A stretch of 37,042 nt of DNA from Bryobacterales bacterium. Its GTDB lineage: Bacteria > Acidobacteriota > Terriglobia > Bryobacterales > Bryobacteraceae. The notes under the pieces are model-generated. The model saw only the letters and a program-made list of their open reading frames with translations, did not search any database and was not told where the DNA came from. The DNA is taken from the NCBI GenBank assembly GCA_003135055.1, contig PLDF01000509.1, positions 1 to 37,042 of the forward strand, written 5' to 3'. Positions 1 to 7,835 of this stretch are shown piece by piece. The first letter of the stretch is position 1. Each line of letters opens with the position of its first letter. Made by a program: the position numbers and the translations under genes.

Positions 1-66
1 GGACAACTCACGGAACGCGGCAAACCCGAACAGTTCCATGGCGCCTACGCGGTAATCGTATAGTGC
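1..66 (+). pseudogene. Upstream HAMP segment of the chemoreceptor, cut off by an in-frame stop
   Basis: Frame 1 is open from the window edge to TAG at 61-63, in the same frame as the chemoreceptor that begins at 67. The 20 residues read here end in GAYAVIV and align without gaps to a later repeat of the same receptor that contains GDYRKIVEGVN (around 433-465). The stop falls where the later repeat has Glu (GAG to TAG), and the next codon is TGC where the repeat has GGC. I therefore read this as the end of an upstream HAMP repeat of one longer poly-HAMP receptor, broken by a nonsense change. A sequencing error is possible. The rest of the segment lies outside the window. Confidence 0.7.
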
Positions 67-1287
67 GTGAACGAGATTCTTGATGCGATCCTGCTGCCCA
101 TCGGCGAAGGCAACCGCATTCTCCGGCTGATCAGTGGCGGCAACCTGCGGGAGAAGGTCGAGATCGCCTGTAAGGGCGATCACGAGAAGATGAAGAATAC
201 GATCAACGATGTGCATATCTGGCTGACCGGCCTGATCGCATATATAACCAAGATCGCCACTGGAGACATGACGGCATCGATATCCAAAGCTTCCGATCAG
301 GACCAGATTCACGAGTGGCTGTCACTGTTGAAAACTAACATCAATGCACTGGTAGCCGACGCAGCCTTGCTCGAGAAAGCCGCCGCCGAAGGGCGGGTGG
401 GTACGCGCGCCGACGCCACCAGGCACCAGGGCGACTATCGCAAGATCGTCGAGGGCGTCAACAAGACGCTGGAGGCGATTGTCGAGCCGCTAAAGGCCAC
501 CGCCCAGAACGCAACTGCGCTGGCTTCCGCGTCCGAAGAGCTCACGTCGGTCAGCCAGCAGATGGCTGGCGCAGCGGAGGAAACCGCGACGCAGGCCAAC
601 ATAGTGTCGGCGGCCAGCGAGGAGGTCTCGAAGAATGTCGCCTCGGTCGCTTCGGCCGCCGAGGAGATGCAAGCTTCCATCCGCGAAATCTCGAAGAACG
701 CCAACGAGTCGGCCCGGGTGGCCAAGAATGCGGTCAGCGTGGCGCATTCGGCCAACGAAACCGTGAAAAAGCTGGGCGAGTCCAGCCAGGAGATCGGCAA
801 TGTGATCAAGGTGATTACCTCGATCGCGCAGCAGACGAATCTGCTGGCTCTCAACGCCACCATCGAGGCGGCGCGCGCCGGCGAGGCGGGCAAGGGCTTT
901 GCCGTGGTAGCGAACGAAGTCAAGGAGCTCGCCAAGCAGACCGCCAAGGCCACGGAAGATATCGGCCAGAAGATCGATGCCATCCAGGGCGATACCAAGG
1001 GCGCCGTCAAGGCGATCGAGGAGATCGGTACGATCATCAACCAGATCAACGACATCTCCAACAGCATCGCTTCGGCGGTGGAAGAGCAGACGGTGACCAC
1101 TAATGAGATCGGCCGCAGCGTGACCGAAGCTTCCAAGGGGGTCGGCGACATCGCCAGGAACATCAGTGGAGTGGCCGTGGCGGCCAAGAGCACCACCCAG
1201 GGCGCCAACGACACGCAGAAGGCATCGCAAGAGTTGAGCCAGATGGCATCCCAGCTGCAAAGGGCTGTCGCAAAATTCACGTTCTGA
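67..1287 (+). CDS. Soluble methyl-accepting chemotaxis protein, poly-HAMP type (N-terminally cut)
   Basis: This is the signalling part of a chemoreceptor that would control a CheA kinase. No membrane segment is visible. Residues 1 to about 140 hold HAMP-like repeats, with the recurrent IVxGVNxxLxAI element and LKTNINALVADA. Residues about 150-405 are a long alanine-rich coiled coil with the receptor hairpin tip at QQTNLLALNATIEAARAGE and GKGFAVVANEVKELA. The only available start is GTG at 67, directly behind an in-frame TAG at 61, and no Shine-Dalgarno sequence precedes it. That start falls in the middle of a HAMP repeat, so the original protein probably began further upstream. It heads a run of chemotaxis genes on the same strand, with cheY 93 bases downstream. 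The signalling domain is certain; whether the shortened product is made is not. Confidence 0.85.
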   Translation: MNEILDAILLPIGEGNRILRLISGGNLREKVEIACKGDHEKMKNTINDVHIWLTGLIAYITKIATGDMTASISKASDQDQIHEWLSLLKTNINALVADAALLEKAAAEGRVGTRADATRHQGDYRKIVEGVNKTLEAIVEPLKATAQNATALASASEELTSVSQQMAGAAEETATQANIVSAASEEVSKNVASVASAAEEMQASIREISKNANESARVAKNAVSVAHSANETVKKLGESSQEIGNVIKVITSIAQQTNLLALNATIEAARAGEAGKGFAVVANEVKELAKQTAKATEDIGQKIDAIQGDTKGAVKAIEEIGTIINQINDISNSIASAVEEQTVTTNEIGRSVTEASKGVGDIARNISGVAVAAKSTTQGANDTQKASQELSQMASQLQRAVAKFTF

Positions 1288-1302
1288 CCGGATCGAAGGT
1301 TT

Positions 1303-1347
1303 GAGACGCGGCCCGGCGGGTACAATACATCCGCCGGGCCGCGTCTC
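1303..1347 (+). terminator. Strong hairpin between chemoreceptor and cheY
   Basis: A perfect 17-bp inverted repeat: GAGACGCGGCCCGGCGG at 1303-1319 and its reverse complement at 1331-1347, with an 11-base loop. No T-run follows, so it may be an attenuator or an mRNA-end stabiliser rather than a classical terminator. It separates the receptor from the cheY-cheB-cheR-cheX run. Confidence 0.6.
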
Positions 1348-1380
1348 TCCACCCAAGTAACGAACGCAGGTGAAAAACGA

Positions 1381-1755
1381 ATGGCTAAAGCACTGATTGT
1401 GGACGATTCGAAGGCTGTCCGGATGATTCTCGCCAAGACCCTGAAGGAACTCGGGTTCGAGGTTCGCGAGGCGGCCAATGGAAGAGAAGCGCTGGAAGTG
1501 ATCGAGGCTGAAAAGACTGCCGTTACGCTGGTTCTGGCGGATTGGAACATGCCCGAGATCAATGGGCTGGAGTTACTCAAGCGGTTGCGCCAGAAACCGG
1601 AGCTTGCTGCGCTGGTGGTGGTCATGGTCACCACCGAGACTGAACTTGGCCAGATGACAGCGGCGCTGGAGGCGGGCGCCAACGAGTACATCATGAAGCC
1701 CTTCACCAAAGACATCCTGGTGGAGAAGCTCGAGCTTGTGGGAATCCACCCCTGA
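1381..1755 (+). CDS. cheY: CheY-like single-domain response regulator
   Basis: A 124-residue stand-alone receiver domain. The acidic pair is D8/D9, the phospho-acceptor is D54 in LADWNMPE, the switch Thr lies in VTTETE (84-85) and the conserved Lys is K106 in MKPF. It would take phosphate from a CheA kinase and pass the signal to a motor or other output, with no DNA-binding domain attached. A good ribosome site, AGGTGA at 1368-1373, sits 7 bases before the ATG. cheB follows 10 bases after the stop, so the two are probably co-transcribed. No cheA or cheW is visible in the window, so the kinase partner must lie upstream or elsewhere. Confidence 0.93.
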   Translation: MAKALIVDDSKAVRMILAKTLKELGFEVREAANGREALEVIEAEKTAVTLVLADWNMPEINGLELLKRLRQKPELAALVVVMVTTETELGQMTAALEAGANEYIMKPFTKDILVEKLELVGIHP

Positions 1756-1765
1756 CGAATATGAC

Positions 1766-2872
1766 ATGGCGACCCTGAACAAGCGATTGCTTCAACCCGG
1801 AGAGCGGATTCGCGTGCTGGTGGTGGACGACTCGGTGGTCATCCGGCGCCTGGTCACTCACGCCCTGGAGCAGGATCCGGCGCTCGAGGTGGTTGGCGTG
1901 GCGTCGAACGGCTTGATCGCACTGCAACGGATCCCACAGTTCAGCCCCGACGTCCTCACGCTGGATATCGAGATGCCCGAGATGAATGGCCTCGAAACCT
2001 TGCGCCGGGTCCGGCGCGATTATCCTCAACTGCGGGTCATCATGTTCAGCACGCTCACCGAGCGTGGCGCCGCCGTAACGATGGAGGCATTGACCCTCGG
2101 GGCCGACGACTATGTGACCAAGGCTTCCAACGAGGGATCGCTGGATCGCTCGATGACGCGCCTGCGGGAAGATCTGGTCCCGAAGATCAAACAGTTCTTT
2201 CACGTGCCGGGACAAATCCGCGACGCATCCAGGCTGGAACCGGCGCATGTCCAGGCAACGCCGCCTGCCCGGTGGGACACGCCGGTCGGCCGGATTACGA
2301 AGGTACGCCCCAAAGTGCTGGTGATCGGAGTCTCCACGGGAGGGCCGGCCGCGCTGGGCGCCATCCTGCCGGATTTGCCCGCCGGTTTCCGGTTGCCCGT
2401 CCTGGTGGTACAGCACATGCCGCCGCTCTTCACTCGCTTGCTCGCCGAGCGTCTTCACTCCATCTGCCGTCTGCCGGTCGCGGAAGCGGCCCATGGCGAT
2501 CCGGTGGAATCGGGCAAGATCCTGATCGCGCCCGGAGATTTTCATCTAAAGGTGGCGTCGAGTGGCGGCGGAGTGCGCGTGTGTCTCGATCAGTCGCCGC
2601 CTCTGAACTCCTGCCGTCCCGCCGTCGACGCACTGTTCACTTCCGCCGGGGAAGCGTATGGCGGCGCGGCCATCGCCGTTATTCTGACCGGCATGGGGCA
2701 GGATGGTTTGCGCGGCGCGGAGATTCTCAAGGCGCAGGGGGCAAGCGTGCTCGCGCAGGATGAGCCTTCAAGCGTCGTTTGGGGGATGCCTGGAGCCGTA
2801 GTGAAAGCGGGCCTTGCCGACTGCGTGCTGCCTCTCGATCAAGTCATTCCGGAGATCCTGCGCCGAACTTAA
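1766..2872 (+). CDS. cheB: CheB: chemotaxis response regulator protein-glutamate methylesterase
   Basis: CheB removes methyl groups from chemoreceptor glutamates (and deamidates glutamines) when phosphorylated. Residues about 15-135 are a receiver domain with D21/D22 and phospho-acceptor D67 in LTLDIEMPE. Residues about 182-365 are the methylesterase domain with the full catalytic set: S190 in GVSTGGP, H217 in VQHMPP and D313 in LTGMGQDG. The length of 368 fits the family. I chose ATG 1766, 10 bases after the cheY stop; a TTG at 1736 would extend it into cheY but adds nothing conserved. cheR follows after 9 bases, which is the usual pairing of the two opposing adaptation enzymes. Confidence 0.95.
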   Translation: MATLNKRLLQPGERIRVLVVDDSVVIRRLVTHALEQDPALEVVGVASNGLIALQRIPQFSPDVLTLDIEMPEMNGLETLRRVRRDYPQLRVIMFSTLTERGAAVTMEALTLGADDYVTKASNEGSLDRSMTRLREDLVPKIKQFFHVPGQIRDASRLEPAHVQATPPARWDTPVGRITKVRPKVLVIGVSTGGPAALGAILPDLPAGFRLPVLVVQHMPPLFTRLLAERLHSICRLPVAEAAHGDPVESGKILIAPGDFHLKVASSGGGVRVCLDQSPPLNSCRPAVDALFTSAGEAYGGAAIAVILTGMGQDGLRGAEILKAQGASVLAQDEPSSVVWGMPGAVVKAGLADCVLPLDQVIPEILRRT

Positions 2873-2881
2873 GGGAAACGA

Positions 2882-3715
2882 ATGACTAACCAAATGCCAA
2901 TCGCGGAGATCCACTCGGCAAACTATCGGCTCCTTCAGGAGCATGTCTACTCCCAGTCGGGCATCGTGCTCGGAGAAGACAAGCATTACCTGTTCGAAGC
3001 CCGCCTTGCGCCCATTCTCAGACAATTCAGCCTCGGATCCATCAACGATTTGTGCGCGCTCCTCCGGGCCGCTTGCGAGACTGACATGGGCCGCCAGGTG
3101 GTCGAAGCGATGACCACCAATGAAACCTACTTCTTCCGCGATCCCGCGCATTATGACGCCATACGGACTGTGCTGTTGCCCAGGCTGAAGGAAGAACGGC
3201 GGAATACGAAGAAGTTGCGGTTCTGGTCGGCTGCGGCATCCACCGGGCAGGAAGCCTATAGCCTGGCCATGCTTCTCTTAGGGGACGGATTGAGCGACTG
3301 GAACGTTCAAATCCTGGGCACCGATTTTTCCTCGCAGGTTTTGGAACGCGCCCGTGCCGGCAAGTACCAGCAGATTGAAGTAAACCGGGGTTTGCCGGCT
3401 GCCCTATTGGTGAAGCATTTCCGGCGTTCCGGCGTGGACTGGCAGTTGAGCGAACCGGTGTGCCGGATGGCTCGTTTCGAGACGATTGATCTGCGCAAAA
3501 GCATGCGCGCCCTGGGGCCTTTCGATCTGGTGTTTTGCCGCAACGTCATGATCTATTTCGACGCTGAAACCAAAAGGAACATATTGAGAGAGGTCCACCG
3601 CACCCTGTTTCGAGGCGGCTGGCTGCTGCTGGGCGGAGCCGAGTCGGCGTTCGGCATCGAGGAGTGTTTTGAAAGACAGACCGTGGGAAGCGCGACTGTC
3701 TACGTTGCCCGCTGA
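2882..3715 (+). CDS. cheR: CheR: chemoreceptor glutamate methyltransferase
   Basis: CheR methylates receptor glutamates with S-adenosylmethionine, opposing CheB in adaptation. Residues about 10-70 are the small helical CheR N-domain. After the EAMTTNETYFFRD linker comes the Rossmann methyltransferase fold with the SAM-binding signature AASTGQEAYSLAM (the family usually has STGEEPYS) and FDLVFCRNVMIYFD. The length of 277 is normal. AAGGGA at 2871-2876 is a clear ribosome site 5 bases before ATG 2882. There is no C-terminal TPR or pentapeptide-tether domain, which fits a partner receptor that is soluble. Confidence 0.95.
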   Translation: MTNQMPIAEIHSANYRLLQEHVYSQSGIVLGEDKHYLFEARLAPILRQFSLGSINDLCALLRAACETDMGRQVVEAMTTNETYFFRDPAHYDAIRTVLLPRLKEERRNTKKLRFWSAAASTGQEAYSLAMLLLGDGLSDWNVQILGTDFSSQVLERARAGKYQQIEVNRGLPAALLVKHFRRSGVDWQLSEPVCRMARFETIDLRKSMRALGPFDLVFCRNVMIYFDAETKRNILREVHRTLFRGGWLLLGGAESAFGIEECFERQTVGSATVYVAR

Positions 3716-3725
3716 GAGGACGCTT

Positions 3726-4187
3726 ATGCCAACCGAACTGAGGATAGAGATACGGTCCAGCGAACTGGCGCAAATCGTGGAGTCCGTATTCGCCGCCATG
3801 CTGGGCTTGGAAGCTGCCGAGTGCGGGACGCCATGGTTCCCCGCCGGAGATCGGTTGACATCCGCAGTCCACCTGGCCGGCGATTGGAATGGAGTCGTGC
3901 TGCTGGAGTGCGACGTGCGCCAGGCCTGCCGGTTCGCAGGCCGCTTCCTCTCCGTGGATCCCTCCGATACGGTGGACGATGTGGTTCGCGACGTTCTGGG
4001 CGAGCTGGCCAACATGATCGGCGGCAACCTGAAGTGTGTGTTGAGCCAGGGGATCCGGATTTCCATGCCCTCCGTAATGGATGGAAGCGACTACTCGTTG
4101 CGGGTCTGCGGGGCCGAGGTCCGGGCGCGGCATGCCTTTCAATGCGCCGATGGCCTCTTTTGGGTCACGGTCCTCGCCATGCGATGA
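3726..4187 (+). CDS. CheX/CheC-like CheY-phosphate phosphatase
   Basis: A 153-residue protein with the fold signature of the CheX/CheC/FliY phosphatases that dephosphorylate CheY. The diagnostic stretch is GELANMIGGN (residues 92-101), which gives the catalytic ExxN pair as E93 and N96. One such motif is seen, as in CheX rather than CheC. The start is ATG 3726, preceded at 5 bases by GAGAGGA (3714-3720), which overlaps the cheR stop; a longer reading from 3669 would run inside cheR. It closes the cluster, so the group holds receptor, regulator, both adaptation enzymes and signal termination. The exact subfamily name is not certain. Confidence 0.82.
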   Translation: MPTELRIEIRSSELAQIVESVFAAMLGLEAAECGTPWFPAGDRLTSAVHLAGDWNGVVLLECDVRQACRFAGRFLSVDPSDTVDDVVRDVLGELANMIGGNLKCVLSQGIRISMPSVMDGSDYSLRVCGAEVRARHAFQCADGLFWVTVLAMR

Positions 4188-4461
4188 GGTAGAGTGCATG
4201 CTTGCCCCTGACAACGCTAGTGGGGCGGGCCATGGCGAGCCAGATTCCCGAGCCGCTCCGAGCGCCGGGAATTCGGGCGTCAATCGCCATGAGGCCAGCT
4301 TGGCCCACGGCCTGTGCCCTGTCTGTCACCGGCAGCCCCGGGCCAATGACTGGCAAGTCCATTCGATCCGATCGCCCGCCGCGCCTTCTGGCTTCTGACT
4401 TCGCTTCTTACTCCCTCGACTCCCATCCCGCAGGGATATCAAGGGCGAAGCCATTGCCGCC

Positions 4462-5103
4462 TTAGTCTTCCACCGCGCCGAGCCTACCCGCGTCGTAGAG
4501 CCGCCGGTCCATGCGGCTGAGCGCGCGAATCTGCGCGGCGTCGAGCAGTTGCCGATGCGGGATGGCGCAGAGGCGCTCGGGAACCGCCCAAACATCCTCT
4601 TCGGTTGTCATCCATGGGATGCGGTCGAAGCGGCGCAGATCCACCGGGCGCGAATAAGCGCGTAACGTCTTTTCGCCGCGCGGATTGTAGAAGTGCTCGA
4701 AATAGGAGATCGCCAATTCGCGCAAGTTGCCGTAGACAGGCTCGCGGAAGCGCAGGCCGGAGTAATTCGACTTGCCGACGGCGCCCCAGTGGCCGCGCAC
4801 CCGGAAGAGGGCCAGCACGTGATCGTCGTCGCGCACGGCTTCGAGATCGAAGAGCAGCGGCGGGTGTCCCAGCAGGCGCAGCGCGGCGGCGGCGAACAGC
4901 GCGCCTTCCATGCAGTGCGCCGTGCGGTCGCGCAGAACACGCCGTGGGGAGCGGCAGGTGTGGCCGTGAGGCTCCTTGTTATAGGTGAGCTCGTCGACGA
5001 ATCGCTGAATTCGCGCGGGCGTGCTAAGCCGCCGGAAAACGGCGCGTTCGGCGGGCGTGAAAGGGCTGGCGGGCACTTTCGATAGTGTATCGGAATAGCG
5101 CAC
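4462..5103 (-). CDS. Transglutaminase-like protein, function unknown
   Basis: A 213-residue protein with no signal peptide or membrane segment. Its centre looks like a transglutaminase/cysteine-protease fold: C64 in TAHCMEGALFAAAALRLLG and H95 in DDDHVLALF, with GHWGAVGKSNYSGL (104-117) following as in the family's aromatic and third-residue region. The Cys-His order and the helix after Cys are what support the call; the third residue would be Asn rather than Asp. The start is uncertain: the GTG at 5103 has AGGAG almost touching it, which is closer than normal, and a GTG at 5076 is an alternative. It points away from cheX (convergent) and nothing nearby indicates a substrate. Confidence 0.6.
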   Translation of the reverse strand: MRYSDTLSKVPASPFTPAERAVFRRLSTPARIQRFVDELTYNKEPHGHTCRSPRRVLRDRTAHCMEGALFAAAALRLLGHPPLLFDLEAVRDDDHVLALFRVRGHWGAVGKSNYSGLRFREPVYGNLRELAISYFEHFYNPRGEKTLRAYSRPVDLRRFDRIPWMTTEEDVWAVPERLCAIPHRQLLDAAQIRALSRMDRRLYDAGRLGAVED

Positions 5104-5874
5104 GCTCCTGTTTTCGGCTCCAAACGCTTTGCCTTGTACCCAGCCCGCTGATAGAATACAGTTATGAGGATCGACCCCATGCCCTCTGCCACAACTCCGA
5201 TCGGCTGATACCGATTTACGTCAGGAGTACTGTGAGTTCTTGTGTGCGCGTTGCTTGTAGTCTGCGCAAATCCTTTGACTCCGCTTCCTTCGTTGCTTTC
5301 GCTTTCTACTCGGATAAGCGGTCATGCTCGATTGCGACCTCCTTCGATTGCTGCAAACGTGCTAGCGCTGTCGTATACGCTGCATCGGTAGCATCCCCGG
5401 CGCCCGGCAGCGAGTAGCAGCAAGCCTGATTTAGGTACGCATCTTCCAAGTACTTCTGCCGGTCGCCGTAAGCCCACGACGTGATGGCGGTCACGTGATC
5501 GTACTGCGCCATCGCATCTTGATAGCCTGGCTTCCTGGTAAGCACCCAGCCGAGGCCGAATAGAGCGCCCGGCTCCAGCGGGTTCTCCGAGAGGCTCTCG
5601 CGTAGCCTGCCTAGACTAGATCCTCCTTGCCGCTATCGAGGATTTGCTTCAGCCCGAAATAGGAATTCAACCCGAGAGCCAGAGCATACAGGCTTGTTAT
5701 ATAACGTCAGCCGAAGCGTCACCACTTGTCGAGCTGGTTCTTGAGCAGCTGATACCGCAGCCCCAATTCGGGCGGAAGACGCGCCGCTGCCGATCGAAGT
5801 CACCATGTCTGTTGTTGAACGATCCTAGCTCGCACCCGTCTCCGTTCCAACCCGCGAAGGATGCCGGTGTGGTC
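5104..5874. other. Gene-poor stretch between the transglutaminase-like gene and pyrF
   Basis: Apart from the decayed minus-strand fragment at 5306-5635 and scattered coding-like shreds up to about 5800, I see no intact gene, RNA gene or clear terminator here. A+T is higher than in the flanks around 5690-5705 (TTGTTATATAACG). Confidence 0.5.
5306..5635 (-). pseudogene. Decayed TPR-like gene fragment
   Basis: The minus strand is open from a stop at 5633-5635 to a stop at 5306. It reads like the end of a TPR-type protein: PGALFGLGWVLTRKPGYQDA then YLEDAYLNQACCYSLPG and ARLQQSKEVAIEH. Further upstream on the same strand, short coding-like stretches appear in changing frames: GLNSYFGLKQILDSG near 5630-5690 and ELGLRYQLLKNQLDKW near 5725-5790. 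Stops and frame changes separate them. I read this as the remains of one larger minus-strand gene. The family is a guess from repeat-like character only. Confidence 0.45.
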
Positions 5875-6636
5875 CTAAGCAGCCGCGATTTCCTCTAACA
5901 CCCGCTCCGCTTCCCCCGCCGGGTCGGCCGCGCGCGTGATTTGCCGCCCCATCACCACATAATTTGCTCCATCGCGGATCGCTTCCGCCGGCGTAGCCAC
6001 CCGCTTCTGATCGCCCTTCGCGCTGCCGGCCGAACGCACGCCCGGAGTCACCAGAATCGTCCGCGGTCCCACTATCCGTCGAATGCCCGCGGCTTCGAGC
6101 GGCGACAACACCAGCCCGTCGATTCCGCACTCCACCGCTTTGCGCGCGCGCCTCTCCACCAGTTGCGCAATCTCGCAGGCATATCCAAGATCGTCGAGAT
6201 CCTCCGGGCCGAAGCTGGTCAGCACCGTCACCGCCAGCAGTTTGAGGTTCGTCGATCCTCGGCCCTCCACCGCCGCCCGCATAATGGATGCGCTGCCATG
6301 GACCGTCAGGAATCGGACGCCCGTTTTCGCCACTTGAGCCACGGCGCGCTTGACGGTTTCGGGAATGTCGTAGAACTTGAGGTCGAGGAAGACCTCTTTG
6401 CCTTGCGCCAGCAGCTCGCGGACCACTTCCATTCCGGCGGCAGCATAGAGTTCCATGCCTACCTTATAGAAGTTGACCTGGCTGCCCAGGCGCGCGACTA
6501 ACTCGCGAGCATCAGCGGCGGATTCCACGTCCAGCGCGACAATGATGGGGTTGCCAGAGCCGGGGTTATGAGCGCCGGCGTTATGAGCGCGGGCGTTATG
6601 ATAGTCAGGATTATTAGAGGACGCCATCTGAGTCAT
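5875..6636 (-). CDS. pyrF: PyrF: orotidine 5'-phosphate decarboxylase
   Basis: This enzyme makes UMP from OMP, the last step of pyrimidine synthesis. The TIM-barrel protein has the catalytic Lys-Asp motif FLDLKFYDIPETV with D85, K87 and D90, the phosphate-binding TPGVRSAG, and VVMGRQIT near the C-terminus. The product is 253 residues. Its ATG (6636-6634) overlaps the selD stop as ATGA, so it is probably translationally coupled to selD; a second ATG lies three codons in. Residues 10-30 are an extra Asn/His/Ala/Gly-rich leader coded by a short tandem repeat that does not belong to the family fold. Pairing with selD is unusual and suggests shared transcription rather than shared function. Confidence 0.95.
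   Translation of the reverse strand: MTQMASSNNPDYHNARAHNAGAHNPGSGNPIIVALDVESAADARELVARLGSQVNFYKVGMELYAAAGMEVVRELLAQGKEVFLDLKFYDIPETVKRAVAQVAKTGVRFLTVHGSASIMRAAVEGRGSTNLKLLAVTVLTSFGPEDLDDLGYACEIAQLVERRARKAVECGIDGLVLSPLEAAGIRRIVGPRTILVTPGVRSAGSAKGDQKRVATPAEAIRDGANYVVMGRQITRAADPAGEAERVLEEIAAA
6565..6609. repeat. 15-bp tandem repeat in the pyrF leader codons
   Basis: Three units beginning GTTATGA: 6565-6579 and 6580-6594 are near-identical, and 6595-6609 is degenerate. Fifteen bases keep frame, giving repeats of the type AHNAG / AHNPG in PyrF residues about 13-27. Confidence 0.75.
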
Positions 6637-7658
6637 ATCAGTCTGATCGGTTTCAACCCGCGCTCCAGCACGCGGCCGATGCGGCAAGCTCCGGCGAGCG
6701 CTCGCTCCAGCTCCGCGGCATCGCGTTCCGGCAGCGCGATCAGCAATCCGCCGGAAGTCTGCGGGTCGTAGAACAAGTCTTCGATTTCGGCGGGAATTTC
6801 GCGCGCGATCTCCACCGCGCACGATGCAAATTCGCGATTGTTCCTGAGGCCGCCGGCAAGCGCTCCCCGACGCGCGTAATCCACCGCCCCGGGCAGGAAC
6901 TGCACTCTGTCCACGGTAATCTCCAAAGTCACTCCGCTGGCCACCGCCAGCTCGCGCGCGTGGCCGATGAGGCCGAACCCGGTGACGTCGGTGCAGCCGT
7001 GAACATCGAATCGCAGCATCTCTTCGCAGGCGCGCCGGTTCAGCGTGAGCATCTGTTCCACGGATGCCGCCACGTGCTGCTCCCCCGCGATGCCGCGCTT
7101 CAACGCCGTCGAAATCACGCCCGTGCCGATGCGTTTCGTGAAAACCAGCGCATCGCCCGCACGCGCGCCGGCATTGGTCTTGATGCGCTCGGGATGCACC
7201 AGCCCCGTGACCGCATAGCCGAACTTGATCTCGTCGTCGGCGATGCTGTGGCCGCCCAGAATGGAGCAGCCGGCTTCGCGCATCTTCTCCGCGCCGCCTT
7301 TCAGAATCTCCTCAAGATCTTCCATATCGCCCTTGGCCGGGAACGCCACAATCGACAGCGACGAGACGGCCCTGCCGCCCATCGCATAGACGTCGCTGAG
7401 GGCGTTGGCCGCGGCGATGCCGCCGAACGTGAACGGATCGTCGACAATCGGCGGAAAGAAATCCACCGTCTGCACCATGGCGATCTCCGCCGTCAGTTTG
7501 TACACGCCCGCGTCGTCGGCAGTGTCGAACCCGATCAGCACATTCTCGTCGGGCCAGCGTGGAATGCTTGCCAAAACCCGGTCGAGCAGCTTGGGACTCA
7601 GTTTCGCCGCACAACCCGCGGCCTTCACATTCGCGGTTAATCTCTTGGCCCCTGTCAC
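6633..7658 (-). CDS. selD: SelD: selenide, water dikinase
   Basis: SelD makes selenophosphate from selenide and ATP for selenocysteine or 2-selenouridine synthesis. The catalytic pair is present as C16 and K19 in AAGCAAKLSP. The glycine-rich ATP domain follows (FDTADDAGVYKL, VDFFPPIVDDPFTFGGIAAANALSDVYAMGG, ILGGHSIADDEIKFGYAVTGL), with C-terminal DVTGFGLIGH and YDPQTSGGLL. I moved the start to GTG 7658 because AGGAG lies 7 bases upstream and the resulting N-terminus has the normal family length; a longer reading from 7721 adds a poor extension. The product is 341 residues. The nucleophile is Cys, not Sec. No selA, selB or selU is in the window. Confidence 0.93.
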   Translation of the reverse strand: MTGAKRLTANVKAAGCAAKLSPKLLDRVLASIPRWPDENVLIGFDTADDAGVYKLTAEIAMVQTVDFFPPIVDDPFTFGGIAAANALSDVYAMGGRAVSSLSIVAFPAKGDMEDLEEILKGGAEKMREAGCSILGGHSIADDEIKFGYAVTGLVHPERIKTNAGARAGDALVFTKRIGTGVISTALKRGIAGEQHVAASVEQMLTLNRRACEEMLRFDVHGCTDVTGFGLIGHARELAVASGVTLEITVDRVQFLPGAVDYARRGALAGGLRNNREFASCAVEIAREIPAEIEDLFYDPQTSGGLLIALPERDAAELERALAGACRIGRVLERGLKPIRLI

Positions 7659-7835
7659 GAATCGGCTCCTGTCACGAAATAACCTCTCTATGTGGGCGTG
7701 GGCTATTTCGGCGCGCCGCACGCACTATAGAGTCGCGTCCGGAATGCCAGGCCCGAGCGCCTGCGCGGCATGCATTGGTGCGCGCGCTATATGGGGTCGT
7801 GTTTTCCATGGCTTATCCCTACTATAATAGCTGGC

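Noticed and set aside
1736..1765. TTG start for cheB overlapping cheY
   Set aside because: It adds ten non-conserved residues; the receiver domain is complete from ATG 1766.
4188..4461. Small open frames behind the cheX-like gene
   Set aside because: Shifting frames, no ribosome site and no similarity to a known family; treated as non-coding.
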